DNA of 64,000 nucleotides, taken from assembly GCA_021904315.1 (NCBI GenBank), contig CM038923.1:17552038-17616037 (forward strand). Direction: 5' to 3'. The stretch's first letter is position 1. Each line of letters opens with the position of its first letter. Positions 26,320 through 37,619 of this stretch are shown piece by piece. The notes beneath the pieces are model-generated. The model made no database searches. It was not told the origin of the DNA and was given only the letters and a program-made list of their open reading frames with translations. This DNA is from Sphagnum magellanicum (Eukaryota > Streptophyta > Sphagnopsida > Sphagnales > Sphagnaceae). Both the position numbers and the translations under genes were made by a program.

Positions 26320-27054
26320 TGATTCTTAGTTTGTTTCATGAATTTGAAAAAAAATTGTATTGTTTGTGGAACAAATAGTATAATGGCAATTGTGATCAAA
26401 CTTATTTTGGTGTATGAATTTTTCATGAAAAAGCTGAACATGCAATCTATAACATGGAATAATTATCTTAAATAGTGATTTTAATCACTTATTAAAATAA
26501 AAATATATTAAAGTTAATCAATCAAATAAAGTTAATCTGATTTTTAGATCCAACTTTTTATTATCCAAATAAATGAAGTTAAGCCAAATGAATAGTTAAT
26601 TATTCCAAATAAATAAATGATTATCTAATTCTTGATAATTAATCATTTAAATTATCTGAAATAATGGTCTATTAATTATTTAATTATATGTCAAAATTTG
26701 TTGATAATTCATGTACTATCAAAAATATTTTATATTCAATCAGGGGGAAATTTTTTGGGTTTAAACATATGGGACCTAAAACAATCTTATGATATATTTT
26801 CTTCAAAGAGATTAGGAAAATTAGGTTGGAGTTATCACACAAAGGTAAGAAGCAAACCTTATGTGAAAACCTAACCCTAAACCCTAAACCCTGAATGCAA
26901 AACTCGCATGTAATGTCATTTCAAAATAACAAATAAGTGCTATGGATACCCAAAATATGTCTTTTTATATACCTAAATTAATTATTATTCTAAATTAATT
27001 TTATGACAAAATGTAAGTTTTGCAAAGAATGAAAAAAACCAGCAACTATTATGG

Positions 27055-27390
27055 GACCTATATGCGGGTATTGCAAGAGACACAAAAAAAAAACCAGTGG
27101 CTATTATGGAAACTATATGCGGGTATTGCAAGAAATGTTATAAAACCCAACGAAAACCATGGACCCATATGCGGGTATTGTAGCGAATGACGAATGTCAA
27201 CAACTATGGGTGGCCCATATGCGGGTATTGCAAGAGATGCCAAAAATACCAGCGGCTATTATGGGACTTAGATGCGGGTATTGCAAGGGATGCCAAAAAT
27301 TGCAACGACTATTATGGGACTTAGATGCGGGTATTGCATTGAATGTAATATGCCTGTGACTATTTTAGGACGTATATGTGGGTATTGCAT
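27055..27390 (+). repeat. About 52-bp satellite, seven units
   Basis: ATGCGGGTATTGCA marks units at 27062, 27117, 27169, 27219, 27272, 27325 and (variant) 27376. The core is the reverse complement of the TGCAATACC(T/C)GCAT core of the 79-bp array. Between cores runs GGCTATTATGGGAC-like sequence. Confidence 0.8.
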
Positions 27391-27738
27391 ATTTGAAAAT
27401 CTCCTTATGAGATTTATAATAGAAAATGATGTAGGTATTTTATATGTTTAAAATGTGTATATTGTTTTGAAACTCTTCAAGTGATGTGAGTGCTATTATA
27501 TTAGATGTAAGTATTGCACAATGTTCATTTTGATCTTTGGTTTGATTCTTACATCTCAAGTACTAAAAAAATTATGACAAAGAAGACATATGTTTAACCA
27601 TATACCATAAAACAAGTGTGAATAGAAGATGCTATTATATTGGGTAGTTCAAAATTGGGTAGTCCAAAAAGTAAAAGGGCTATAAAACCTAACTAACTGT
27701 ATAACCCTAAACCCTAACCCATATCAGTGTCTAGCAAT

Positions 27739-29216
27739 CTACAATCCCGTGTTTAGCTCGGTACGCAGCAGCTGCATTTGCAGCCTTTGTTGCATGACGA
27801 GCAGTGTATAAATGCCGACGTTGCATTTCCAATTGAACTGCAGTTGCCACAAACTCTTCCTGTGTTTGGCCCTGAACCTTATAAACACCCAAAAACCACC
27901 AAGTTAAACCCTAACACACCTTGGATGAAATGCAATAAAAAAACAATAAACATTGCTTATGATTGTTTCTTACCTTCCATGAATCATTCTAGATTCATGA
28001 AAATCCAAAACAGTTGCCAACTGTTTTCTCCGACTTGTTTTATTGGACTCTCGATCCCAATATTTGGCATCCCATGCCGTCTTGAGTTGCCGTGCATATG
28101 CGCAACGGGTGGATCGAATAATCCCTTGTAAGTCTTCATCTTTTTCCATTCGCGATGCTGCATCTCGAGGCACACTGCCCACACCCCAAGCAGTAAGCCC
28201 CAACACTTTCAAAAGTTTTTCTGAAGCTAATTTCACCAAACCTGGTTTTGGGAATGGTGGACACTGTTTTGCAACAACTACCAGGTTTTCCCATTCGCGT
28301 TGTGCTTTGGCACGAGCGCGACTAGCCACCTTTTGATCGTTCCGCCTCTGCACAGCCATCGCATTTCTCAAGATGCGAGCATTCATCTTGGCATGGTCCT
28401 GATGTCGAGGACCTCCTGCAGCAGTTGAAGGCCTCCCAGGTTTGGACTTTTCAGCCACCAACCCATGCACCTCCTTCAAGTGTTTCGTCAACAGCCATTT
28501 TGCACAATATGCAGTAGTGCAATTACCAACTTTGCACCTCCATTTGGACCCAACATGCGTCCATTCCTTGTCTTTCCGAGCCAAATTCGGTGGGCAAAAA
28601 AGTGCAAGTGGCAGAGCTGCCTTATCAGATTCAACTTCCGGACCTAAGCCAAAAAAAGAAAGATCAAAAAACAAAATGTAGATATTACAAATCATTGTTT
28701 TCAGGTATTGCATAAAGAAAATTTGACAAAAAAAATCCCGCACCTTCCAACAAATGATGGAAGGTGCGGATATAATTAAACCTAAAAAAACTTGTACAAT
28801 TTCTTTAATCTGTATTTAATCTGATGTCCACACATTCTAAAACAATCTATACTAATGCTATCTTTATATTTCAATTGTGATAGAGCAGCATTTTGCTCAC
28901 CCATTTCTTCATTTGATGCAACATCTTGTTCACTATTTGCTTCATCTGATGCAACATTTTGCTGAATAATTGTTGCATCAGATGCAGCAACATGTGACTC
29001 AATAACTCCCTCATCTCCTCCAGCAACATATGGCAAAAGAATCATCACATCTGCCACAGCAACACTTGGAAGAATCGCCTCATCTGATGCAACATCTTGC
29101 ATATTGACCTCCAGCTCAGCAACACTTGGAAGAATCGCCTCATTTGATGCAACCTCTTGCATATTGACCTCCAGCTCACCACCACCGCTTTTCCTGAGTC
29201 TTCTTCTCTTACCCAT
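27739..29216 (-). CDS. C2H2 zinc-finger protein of unknown function
   Basis: Minus-strand model: exon 1 29216-28853, exon 2 28643-27974, exon 3 from 27871. Exon 1 starts MGKRRRLRK, a likely nuclear localisation signal, and contains two 20-residue repeats plus several VAS(D/N)EA motifs. Donor ATTA|GTATAG and acceptor TTAG|GTCCGG agree in phase. Exon 2 encodes one C2H2 finger (C-x4-C-x12-H-x4-H, within WRCKVGNC...HLKEVHG), then GRPSTAAGG, an Arg/Lys/Ala-rich coiled segment and a basic C-terminal part. It ends at a strong donor, AAG|GTAAGA. The only good exon 3 acceptor (27872) gives the correct phase for a 43-residue tail, but the neighbouring frame there, closing at 27731, looks more protein-like (Gln/Ala-rich), so an indel or a different junction is possible. 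The family is not recognised; DNA or RNA binding is inferred from the finger alone. Confidence 0.55.
28739..28768. repeat. Small perfect hairpin inside intron 1 of the zinc-finger gene
   Basis: CGCACCTTCCA and TGGAAGGTGCG form an 11-bp perfect stem with an 8-nt loop, within the 209-nt intron. Function unknown; it may be incidental. Confidence 0.5.
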
Positions 29217-29399
29217 TCCAACTTCCAACCCTAAACAAAAGACCACTAGTTATTGTTAAATGTTAATTCTAATTAGCTAAACCAAAGCAAAATAAAAAAT
29301 ATAGAGGATGGGGCATAAGGTTCAGGGTTCTTCTTTTTCTTCTACTACAAGAGACGCTCTAGAGCTTGTTGCGTTGCAGGGTTTAGTTGCAGCAAGCTC

Positions 29400-30795
29400 C
29401 GGAGTTTGCTGTGTTGCAGCAGCAAGCTCTCACGCTCCCGAGCTTGCTGCGTTGCAGCAGCAAGCAAGCTCCGGAGCTCGCGTTGCTTGGAGCTCGGAGC
29501 TCTCTGGAGCTCGGCAAGCTCCGGAGCTCGTGTTGCTCCGAGCTCAGAGCTCTCTGGAGTTGCAGCAAGCTCCGGAGCTCTCTGGAGCTCGGTAAGCTCC
29601 AGAGCTGCAGCAAGCTCCGGAGCTCACGTTGCTCAGAGCTCGGAGCTCTTTGGAGTTCGGCAAGCTCCGGAGCTCGCGTTGCTCGGAGCTGCAGCAAGCT
29701 CCGGAGCTCGCGTTGCTCGGAGCTGCAGCAAGCTCCGGAGCTCGCGTTGCTCGGAGCTGCAGCAAGCTCCGGAGCTCGCGTTGCTCGGAGCTGCAGCAAG
29801 CTCCGGAGCTCGCGTTGCTCGGAGCTCTCTGGAGCTGCAGCAAGCTCCGAAGCTCGCGTTGCTCGGAGCTCTCTGGAGCTGCAGCAAGCTCCGGAGCTTG
29901 CGTTGCTCAGAGCTCGGAGTTCTCTGGAGCTCGGCAAGCTCCGGAGCTGCAGCAAGCTTCGGAGCTCTTTGGAGCTCGGCAAGCTCTGGAGCTGCAGCAA
30001 GCTCCGGAGCTCGCGTTGTTCGGAGCTCGGAGCTCTTTGGAGCTGCAGTAAGCTCCGGAGCTCTCTGGAGCTCGGCAAGCTCTGGAGCTGCAGCAAGCTC
30101 CAGAGCTCGCGTTGCTCGGAGCTCGGCAAGCTCCGGAGCTCGCGTTGCTTGGAGCTCGGCAAGCTCCGGAGTTGCAGCAAGCTCCGGAGCTCGCGTTGCT
30201 CGGAGCTGCAGCAAGCTCCGGAGCTCGCGTTGCTCGGAGCTGCAGCAAGCTCCGGAGCTCGCGTTGCTCGGAGTTGCAGCAAGCTCCGGAGCTCGCGTTG
30301 CTCGGAGCTCTCTGGAGCTCGGCAAGCTCAGGAGCTGCAGCAAGCTCCGGAGCTTGCGTTGCTCAGAGCTCGGAGTTCTCTGGAGCTCGGCAAGTCCAGA
30401 GCTGCAGCAAGCTTCGGAGCTCTTTGGAGCTCGGCAAGCTTCGGAGCTCGCGTTGTTCGGAGCTCGGAGCTCTTTGGAGCTGCAGTAAGCTCCAGAGCTC
30501 TCTGGAGCTCGGCAAGCTCTGGAGCTGCAGCAAGCTCCGGAGCTCGCGTTGCTTGGAGCTCGGCAAGCTCCGGAGCTGCAGCAAGCTCCGGAGCTCTCTG
30601 GAGCTCGGCAAGCTTCGGAGCTGCAGCAAGCTCCGAAGCTCGCGTTGCTCAGAGCTCGGAGCTCTCTAGAGCTGCAGCAAGCTCCGGAGCTCGCGTTGCT
30701 CGGAGCTCGGAGCTCTCTGGAGCTCGGCAAGCTCCGGAGCTCTCCGGGGCTCAGAGCTTGTTGCATGAAAGAAATGCAAGCTCCGGAGAAGCTCC
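29400..30795 (+). repeat. 34-bp CpG-rich palindromic minisatellite, about 40 units
   Basis: The basic unit is 34 bp and includes the perfect 12-bp palindrome AGCTCCGGAGCT, followed by CGCGTTGCTCGGAGCT and a GCAGCA link; variants drop or duplicate AGCTC(G/T)GAGCTC blocks. It is strongly GC- and CpG-rich compared with its surroundings. Stop codons are absent in most frames, so ORFs of up to 481 codons appear on both strands. A 34-bp period cannot hold a codon frame, and the translations are the same repeat read in shifting frames, so I call no gene. It lies immediately upstream of the zinc-finger gene. Confidence 0.9.
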
Positions 30796-30844
30796 GAAGC
30801 TCCGGAGCTTGCGTTCGGAGCTTGCGTTGTAAGCTCCACGGCAC

Positions 30845-30893
30845 AAAGAAGAAGAAGAAGGTGATGCCATCGCCTTCTTCTTCTTCTTCTTTT
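30845..30893. repeat. GAA/TTC trinucleotide inverted repeat
   Basis: AAGAAGAAGAAGAAGG, then TGATGCCATCG, then CCTTCTTCTTCTTCTT form a nearly perfect stem of about 21 bp with almost no loop. It lies at the edge of the 34-bp array. Confidence 0.75.
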
Positions 30894-31076
30894 CTTGCAA
30901 CACAAATAAGAAGCAACACAAAGAGAAATGCTTACCTGGGTCCTGCGTGGGTCCAGCTGCAGTCGCTCCAAGCTCCAAGCTCGTTCCAAATTCCAAGCTC
31001 GCTCCCGCTCCAAGCCGGCTCCAAGCTCGCTCCCGCTCAACGTCTCTGGAGCCAGGAGCTCTGGCGATGGAGTGAG

Positions 31077-31195
31077 GGGGAGGGGTTGGTAGGTGGTAGG
31101 TAGGAGGGGGGAGGTAGGTGGTAGGTAGGACGGGGGGAGGTAGGTGGTAGGTAGGACAGGGGGAGGTAGGTGGTAGGTAGGACGGGGGAAAATTT
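31077..31195 (+). repeat. G-rich minisatellite, about 27 bp, four units
   Basis: GAGGTAGGTGGTAGGTAGGA followed by a run of four to seven G repeats four times. The regularly spaced G runs would allow G-quadruplex structure on the plus strand. Confidence 0.75.
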
Positions 31196-31239
31196 TGGGG
31201 TAGAGAAGAGGTGGAAAAAAAAAAAAAAATCGGGCAGGG

Positions 31240-31385
31240 AGGATGGGATTTTCGTCCATCCAGAAAACGGCCTCAACGGGCTCATCCGCAACTGGTGCAT
31301 TGGTGGGTGCTAATTCACTCCAGCCGGACTTTCGTGGTACCAAACCGGGGGCCTTATCACTCAGCCATCAGCCCTCAAGGCAACA
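31240..31385 (+). mobile_element. SINE-like element, copy 2
   Basis: Shares CATCCAG..AACGGCC and AACTGGTGCATTGGTGGGTG plus CTAATTCACTC with the minus-strand copy near 22.9-23.1 kb. A B-box-like GTGGTACCAAACCGGG follows. Boundaries unclear. Confidence 0.4.
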
Positions 31386-31399
31386 ACGTAGAGAAGATT

Positions 31400-32940
31400 T
31401 TCTTATAACCCATACTTATAGGGTTTTGAAAATTTTCAAAATCAAGGAGCCACTAGATCTGGATTTCCAAAAGAAATCCAGAATAAAATGACCATTGATT
31501 CTGGGATTTTGAAAATTTTCAAAGAACAAGCAGGTTTCCCTCAAAAAGAACCCACAGTCCAAGGTAGGTTATTTGACTAGATATTTGATTTTTGAGAACC
31601 ATGATTCGAAGTCAAAACCTATTCTTTATTTTTTGAGAACCACCCGTCAAGGATCCATATACCCGACACTAACCCACTGGTTCATTCTTTGAAAAGAGAA
31701 CTGCACTACACTGTCTAGTGTCTATAGTAACTATGCAACCCCTTCACCCCTAAACCATTCATAAGACATCATTGAAACTTCCAAAGCCTTTGTATTCATG
31801 AAAGCAAGAAACAAATGAAAATGGACAAAAGTTTACTAAATGTTTTCTAGAGAATGGAAAAAAGAATACACAAAAAAGACAAAATAGATCAAAATATTTC
31901 TAAAAATAATTGGTGATGGTTTATAAAAATCATAACAATTCTTTTTTTTTTGGTATCTAATAAAGAAACATGGCATTCAGTAACTCAAATTGAATATGTC
32001 TGTGTGAACAAATCGAGTGAGGCAAGTGATGTCACCTCATATTTAATCAATTTGAAACTAGCTAGTAAGGTAGCCTTTTTCACCATTGTATATATATGTG
32101 GATACTATTCAACCTTGGCATTTGTGTACATGATGCATTAAAACAACTCCATAACTTGACAGGCTTTGCATATATCAATTATGTAACTACATACTTTTCA
32201 AATTCTCTTCCCAAGGGCAGGCTTGTAAGTTGTTGGCTAATGACCACCTAGCAACAAACACTAGAAATTCTAGTTAAACAAACATAACCCTGAGATCTCA
32301 GTTGTGCATTCACATTTGCAAATGGTCCCAAGTTTTAACAATTGGGACAAGTTCTGGTCTCTAGATATCAGCATATGCTCTAAGCTTTCATATCAAGTTC
32401 TTCAAGCCCGTTATGCACCCACAACTCCCACATGAAATCTGAAGAGAGATCTGAAACTCTTCAAAAAGAAAACCTCAGAAACAAACCTTGTCTGCGAGAC
32501 CTCAGATTAGTATAAACCTTTGTAGATGCAAGGATATGTACCAAAGACACCCACAACACTCCAATCATGGCCATTAGACAGTCTCCACCTCCACAACGTG
32601 TGCTCATTTACGCCTGAAAGCAGAGTTTATGATTAGTTTATATACACAAGGTCATTGCATCCTTGCCAGAAGATATATCCCACTGACAAGCAACCGGAGC
32701 CACCATCATCTATACATTAACTTATTTAGTAGCATCTAATGAAGTTCTCTAAGTTTCCACTACAGGATAACTATTGTAACACATACATTATAGCATACAC
32801 GAGACCATCACACTGATGGTCAAGTGGCTAGAACTCAACAGGCATGTAAGCACGATGGTCTCATGCAGGCTAGAACTCTACATGCCTCCATGTGGAGCTG
32901 TATCACTCAAATTGGACACACCCCACCTCTAACAAGCAGC
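31400..32940. other. Intergenic region, nothing recognised
   Basis: Only short ORFs are present. It lies downstream of the 3' end of the AP2-like gene copy A. Confidence 0.4.
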
Positions 32941-32956
32941 TCATCAGCAGTAGTTG

Positions 32957-35900
32957 TCATTGCCTCTCTGGGTGCAGGTGGACAGTTCCCAACAGAAAAG
33001 CGCCAGTCTCGATTGGGTTTCCTGGAATCAAGTCTGCCAAATCATACCTTTCCACATGAGATGGTAGGTTGTGGACCACAGCTTCCCACTGGTTTGACAG
33101 CAACCCCCTTGGCCCTTCAGAATCTGGCAAGCACAGCTCGTCCAGAACATGTTGATGCATGTCTGTGTATGACTCTGGGACGATGTACAACCCGCTTGGC
33201 CCTTCAGAATCTGCCAAGTGTGGCTCCTCCAGAACATGTTGATCAAGGCCTGTGCATGACTCTGGGATGATGTACAACCCGCTTGGCCCTTCAAAATCTG
33301 CCCAGTGTGGCTCCTCCAGAACACGTTGATGGATGTCTGTGTATGACTCTGGGATGCTGTGCAACCCCCTTGGCCCTTCATAACCTGCCAAGTGGCCCTC
33401 CTCTAGAACATGTTGATGGATGTCTGTGTATGACTCTGGGATGATGCACAACCTGCTTGGCCCTTCAGAATCTGCTGAGTGTGGCTCCTCCAGAACATGT
33501 AGATGGATGCCTGTGTATGACTCTGGGATGATGTACAACCCGCTTGGCCCTTCAAAATCTGCCGAGTGTGGCTCCTCCAGAACATGTTGATCAATGCCTG
33601 TGCATGACTCTGGGATGATGTACAACCCGCTTGGCCCTTCAAAATCTGCCGAGTGTGGCTCCTCCAGAACATGTTGATCAATGCCTGTGCATGACTCTGG
33701 GATGATGTACAACCCGCTTGGCCCTTCAAAATCTGCTGAGTGTGGCTCCTCCAGAACATGTTGATCAATGCCTGTGCATGACTCTGGGATGATGTACAAC
33801 CCACTTGGCACTTCAAAATCTGCCAAGTGTGGCTCCTCCAGAACACGTTGACGGATGTCTGTGTATGACTCTGGGATGATGTCCAACTCTGGGATGGTGT
33901 CCAATGGTGGAAAGTTCAATTGCGGAAAGCTTGGTCCTGAAGCATTCCCATTGTCCATGGGGATCCAGTACGTCCAACCAGTCCACTGCACCTCTTCATC
34001 CTGTCTAATCAACCAGACTATTCGCTCTCTCATTTCCTGACTGTAGTGGCAGTGGGCAGCATCTGGGCATTTAGGATCAAGAGACTGAAAATCCATACTG
34101 AGGCGTGGTAAGTTTGAAAATAAATCTGGGGAGCAGTTATAGTTGAAATCTTCATGTGCTGGCTGCTTCAGAGTCTCAAAGTTGCAAAAGTCAATGGCTA
34201 TTAAAGCATCTTTTTTCTTCTTGTATGAGCCCAATGATAATTTCTTCTTGTATCCCTGTGGCCTCCGATCAACAACCCACCTACCAAAGACTTCACGATA
34301 CTGAAGGCCATTTGTGCGCCAAGACCTTCTGCGGCCAAAATGGGGACCACTGCAATGAGAACAACGATGAATATCAGCAGTGTGAGACAATGTAATTGAA
34401 GTATTGAGCTTCTGTGGAACCAGTACAACACCCACCAGCAATAAGAAACTCCATGGAAACACCTAGACAGCACGCCATAGAATGCCTATAACGTTGGCAA
34501 ACACTATGGTTCTTGGACTTGGCCCACGATGTCTCACTCATGACACACACCAAAGATGCTATCATAGGCAACAGACAAACATCTATTTTGGTTGGGTTTC
34601 AAGGTGTAGCTACTCAATGCAAGTTGGGCTCAACCCCTAATTGGTCAGCTGTACATCTGTGTGGGGTCCAGATTCAACTTAGACACATCTATCCTGCACC
34701 TGTGGTGTTCCATACCCTTCATAGGATTTGGTATCCTTTGCATCCTTTCAGTCTGATCCTTCTGGAAATAGAAGAATGTATGACCTCAAGATTTCAACCA
34801 TCACTGATTTTTTTATCCTGATTGCAATTGGGCAAGCCAGACACCATTAGATACAGTATTCAGTAGTCAGCATATATCTATGAAGTTGCAGATAAATCTC
34901 CACAACGAATTTTTTGAAGGTAACATGACAATGAATGCAGTTATAGCCTTATAAGAGTTGCTCGCAAAGTTAACAGCAGTGATAAGCTGCCATGACTACC
35001 CACTGACTTCATCAACTCCCCATGGTGGGTTTTAATAAGGATATAATAATCAGCCAAAAGTCTGGACAAACCATTACACAAAATCAGCATCCTGAGTTTC
35101 TGTTGCATTTCCAGAAGCAACAGGAAGACTTGGTCATGATGTTGGCTAGCACTCAAGAGACATAGCTAATCAAGATAGTCACTATTATCCTCATTCAAGC
35201 TGCAACGGGCTTCATTTCATCTTAGCTTGTCCCTGTTGCGAAGATAGAGAAACTCTGCAATGTGGTAAACTCTAGAAGTAGAAAATGGCAACCAAGTGTG
35301 ACTGATGTCTCTACAGCCTAAGGGGCCACTGCCTCCTCTTTCAAGGTAGACACTTTCAAATTGCTGTGATTGCCTTCTCATCCTAAGGACTACAAGCTCC
35401 TAGGTACTACACATTAGAACACTGATTCAATAACTGACCCCACTGTGGCAGTGTTCACTACTGTGGAGTAGCATATACCATGACTGAGGTGTGATTTGAA
35501 CCCCTGTTTCTTAACAAAGTGGCCAGAAGTCCCAGCCACTAGCATATCAGACTGGTGCTTCATAACATGGAACTTATTGGACTAGTTGAAGAAAAACCTA
35601 AACTAACACCAGCAGTTAGGATTGTGACCACAACCTTGTGACTGTCAGTGAAAAAGAATCAGATCATCACCTCCATCATGCATGGCAGTGACAACCTGCC
35701 GTTCCTCCCTAATGACTGCATCAGCTTCTGATGGTGATGTGGATACACTAACATGCTTTGAAGATTGAAAAAAATAATGTTCAGAAAATCTCTGTCCAGA
35801 GATTACGTCCCATCTCTGGAATTCATCAGAAAAGTGAGCAACGAGGTTCACTAGTACTCAATGGACATAAATATTGAAATCGGAGCCTTCACTTCATCCT

Positions 35901-37130
35901 TCTGCAATCCAGAAATTCCAGCTCTGCAGGATGTTCTAGCTCAAACTTCAGTTTCTGACCTAGGAAGCAAAGGTAAATACCAAGTCCAGCACACTCTTTA
36001 TCTTGCTGAAGTTCATGACAGCAGCACTGATTTGGACTGAGTGGAATCCTGCATTGGGGTTGGCTGGCTATGTAGACTAGAACAATCATTGCTTGTTGGC
36101 AACAATTTATTCTATGTAAAAATGGACTGACTTTACTGCCCTTCTATATTGTCAGGTCCAGACCCAAGGGTCTTTAACCTGACAGAGTGGTGCCCATTAC
36201 ATGGTGTAAGACATTCCTCAAGGTTCCTACTTCAAGTACCCAAGATACAGATCTCTAAGATTGCCAAACTCTGAGATTACAGAGAAAACTCCCTGACACT
36301 TTGAAGTTAACTATCATGTCAGTTCTGGCCAAACATGACAGGAATGAGTTCTGTCATAACCTTATGAGTGCCACTCAAAAAGCACTGGACCACCACCATC
36401 ATAAGCTCAACATGAGGGCCAACAACTATACAAAACTCTGCATCATGAGCAGTTTCTGTTCAATTTCCAGAAGCAACAGGAAGAGTCAGCCATAATGTTG
36501 GCTACCACTCAAGAGACATAGCTAATCCAAAAGCTCAATAGTGAGGGTTAAACTACATTTCAGTTTTGCTTTCTCCTGTACAAGCAAGACAGGTACTGCA
36601 CTTACAAATACAGAATTGAAGACCAGTTGAAGCCATGATGGCTCAGAGTCTCTTTCTGAGGGATACATCTGAAGACCTTCCCCTCTGAGTGGATTAGTAT
36701 TCTGTTCCTCAAGACATTTAGTCAGGTATGCTCTAGCCTCATCTCAAGAAACCTTGCGATTAGGTGATTTTCTGTGGATGGCAGATTAGCAAAAACGAAG
36801 AGAAAACTGCTGCAGAACACAGGGAGTCCTTTATGTGTCGCACAGTCCTTGCCGACACATGGTCATCACTCTCACTACACTGGCGTGCCGTAGCCCAGAA
36901 ACTTTAGAACGATAATGTCACAAGCTTTTCTCAGGCAGGTGAAGTCGTTTTCATGGCAATCTTATACATATAGGACGAGAATCATGAGTCTGAAACAGAG
37001 GAGCTATCAAACAGGGGATCTGCCCAGCTTGTAAATCGGGGTGGCAAGAAGTGGGGGATAAGAAGGTTGCGTTGAGAACTTACCCCGCACTGCGGTTTGC
37101 AAACTCATCCCGAGGTGTGATCTCAGGCAT
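32957..37130 (-). CDS. Divergent AP2/ERF-like protein with C-terminal 29-residue repeats (copy A)
   Basis: Two coding exons: 37130-37084 (15 codons plus two bases, MPEITPRDEFANRSA) and 34349-32957, joined in matching phase by donor GG|GTAAGT and acceptor TTGCAG|TG, for about 479 residues. An in-frame TGA five codons upstream supports the start. Residues ~30-90 resemble an AP2/ERF DNA-binding domain: QYREVFGRWVVDRRP, then KKLSLGSY and DALIAIDF, matching the W-V and LG-Y/F...A..D spacing of the family, though YRG and WLG are altered. A conserved block follows (DFQSLDPKCPDAAHC and MRERIVWL), then nine 29-residue repeats built on IIPES(Y/C)T and HVLEEPH.ADFEGP. A nuclear DNA-binding role is inferred. 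The ~2.7-kb intron carries a tRNA-like element. A non-coding leader exon probably ends at a donor near 37432. Copy B is a paralogue with fewer repeats. Confidence 0.6.
33103..33885 (-). repeat. Coding 87-bp repeat array, nine units (copy A)
   Basis: Nine 87-bp units, with the phrase GATGATGTACAACCCGCTTG recurring at 87-bp steps, encode nine 29-residue repeats. Three adjacent units are almost identical, which points to recent unequal exchange. The period keeps the reading frame, so copy-number change would not break the protein. Confidence 0.9.
35465..35580 (-). mobile_element. tRNA-like SINE remnant in the intron of copy A
   Basis: On the minus strand, box-A-like GATATGCTAGTGGCTGG is followed by a B box GGGGTTCAAATCACACC, about 50 bp apart. 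The same block is present in copy B at 54605-54720, so it predates the segmental duplication. Confidence 0.4.
35889..36075 (-). other. Possible decayed or alternative exon (CCCHEL segment) in the intron of copy A
   Basis: A phase-compatible acceptor (CCCAATGCAG) precedes a stretch encoding NQCCCHELQQDKECAGL, which resembles the CCHEFREC start of exon 2 in the left-edge gene. In copy B the equivalent site (55000-55190) lacks two bases and the frame closes at once. It therefore looks like a vestigial exon, or conserved intron sequence, rather than a used one. Confidence 0.25.
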
Positions 37131-37619
37131 GGCGAAAAAGTTTCAACAAGAAACGGCAGTTTTTCGAAGCCCTCCCTCGAGAAACGTTGGAAAACCTCGA
37201 ATGATCTGCATAGCATATACCGAGGCATTAAACAGAGCTTGCACAAACACGGCACCGGAATTTGAGTCCAGATTCAACACGCGCCGGGTGAACATCGGTT
37301 ACTATGAACTCGCGTCAGACGACCTACCAAATGTATCTATCACACACAACAGCACAAAACAATGAAACAAACGACTGCTACAAAATCTGAAGAAACAAAC
37401 GTCCAATGCGATCTAGAAGCAAGAAACTCTTACCCAAAAATGATCAGAAATGATGATCGGGTATGAGCAGCAATGCAAAACAGAAAGCCTCCAGCCAATT
37501 TCTGAGTCACGTATGCTGTTATCAGCACTGGTGACGAGAATGCGAAAAAACTAGTACCGGGGAAAAAAAACCTCCGGAGAGCCAGTCGCTCAGCGGATGA
37601 TATCAGCAAGTCCGGTACA

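Larger units (their letters stand above)
23850..26880 (+). repeat. Higher-order tandem repeat, units of about 1.35-1.5 kb
   Basis: The marker GGGGGAAA.TTT..GGGTTT..ACATATG recurs at about 23852, 25390 and 26743, each followed by AATTAGGTTGGA and CACACAAAG(A/G)TAAA. The block GTGGAACAAATA followed by TTATTTTGGTGTA recurs at about 25011 and 26366. The satellites and the telomere-like island are embedded in these larger units. Confidence 0.7.

Noticed and set aside
23396-27390. CRISPR-like regular repeat-spacer array
   Set aside because: The units are contiguous tandem satellites in plant DNA with conserved, not unique, inter-core sequence.
29383-30919. Long ORFs (up to 481 codons) on both strands in the AGCTCCGGAGCT array
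   Set aside because: The 34-bp unit lacks stops in most frames and its period is not a multiple of three; the translations are low-complexity repeats present on both strands.
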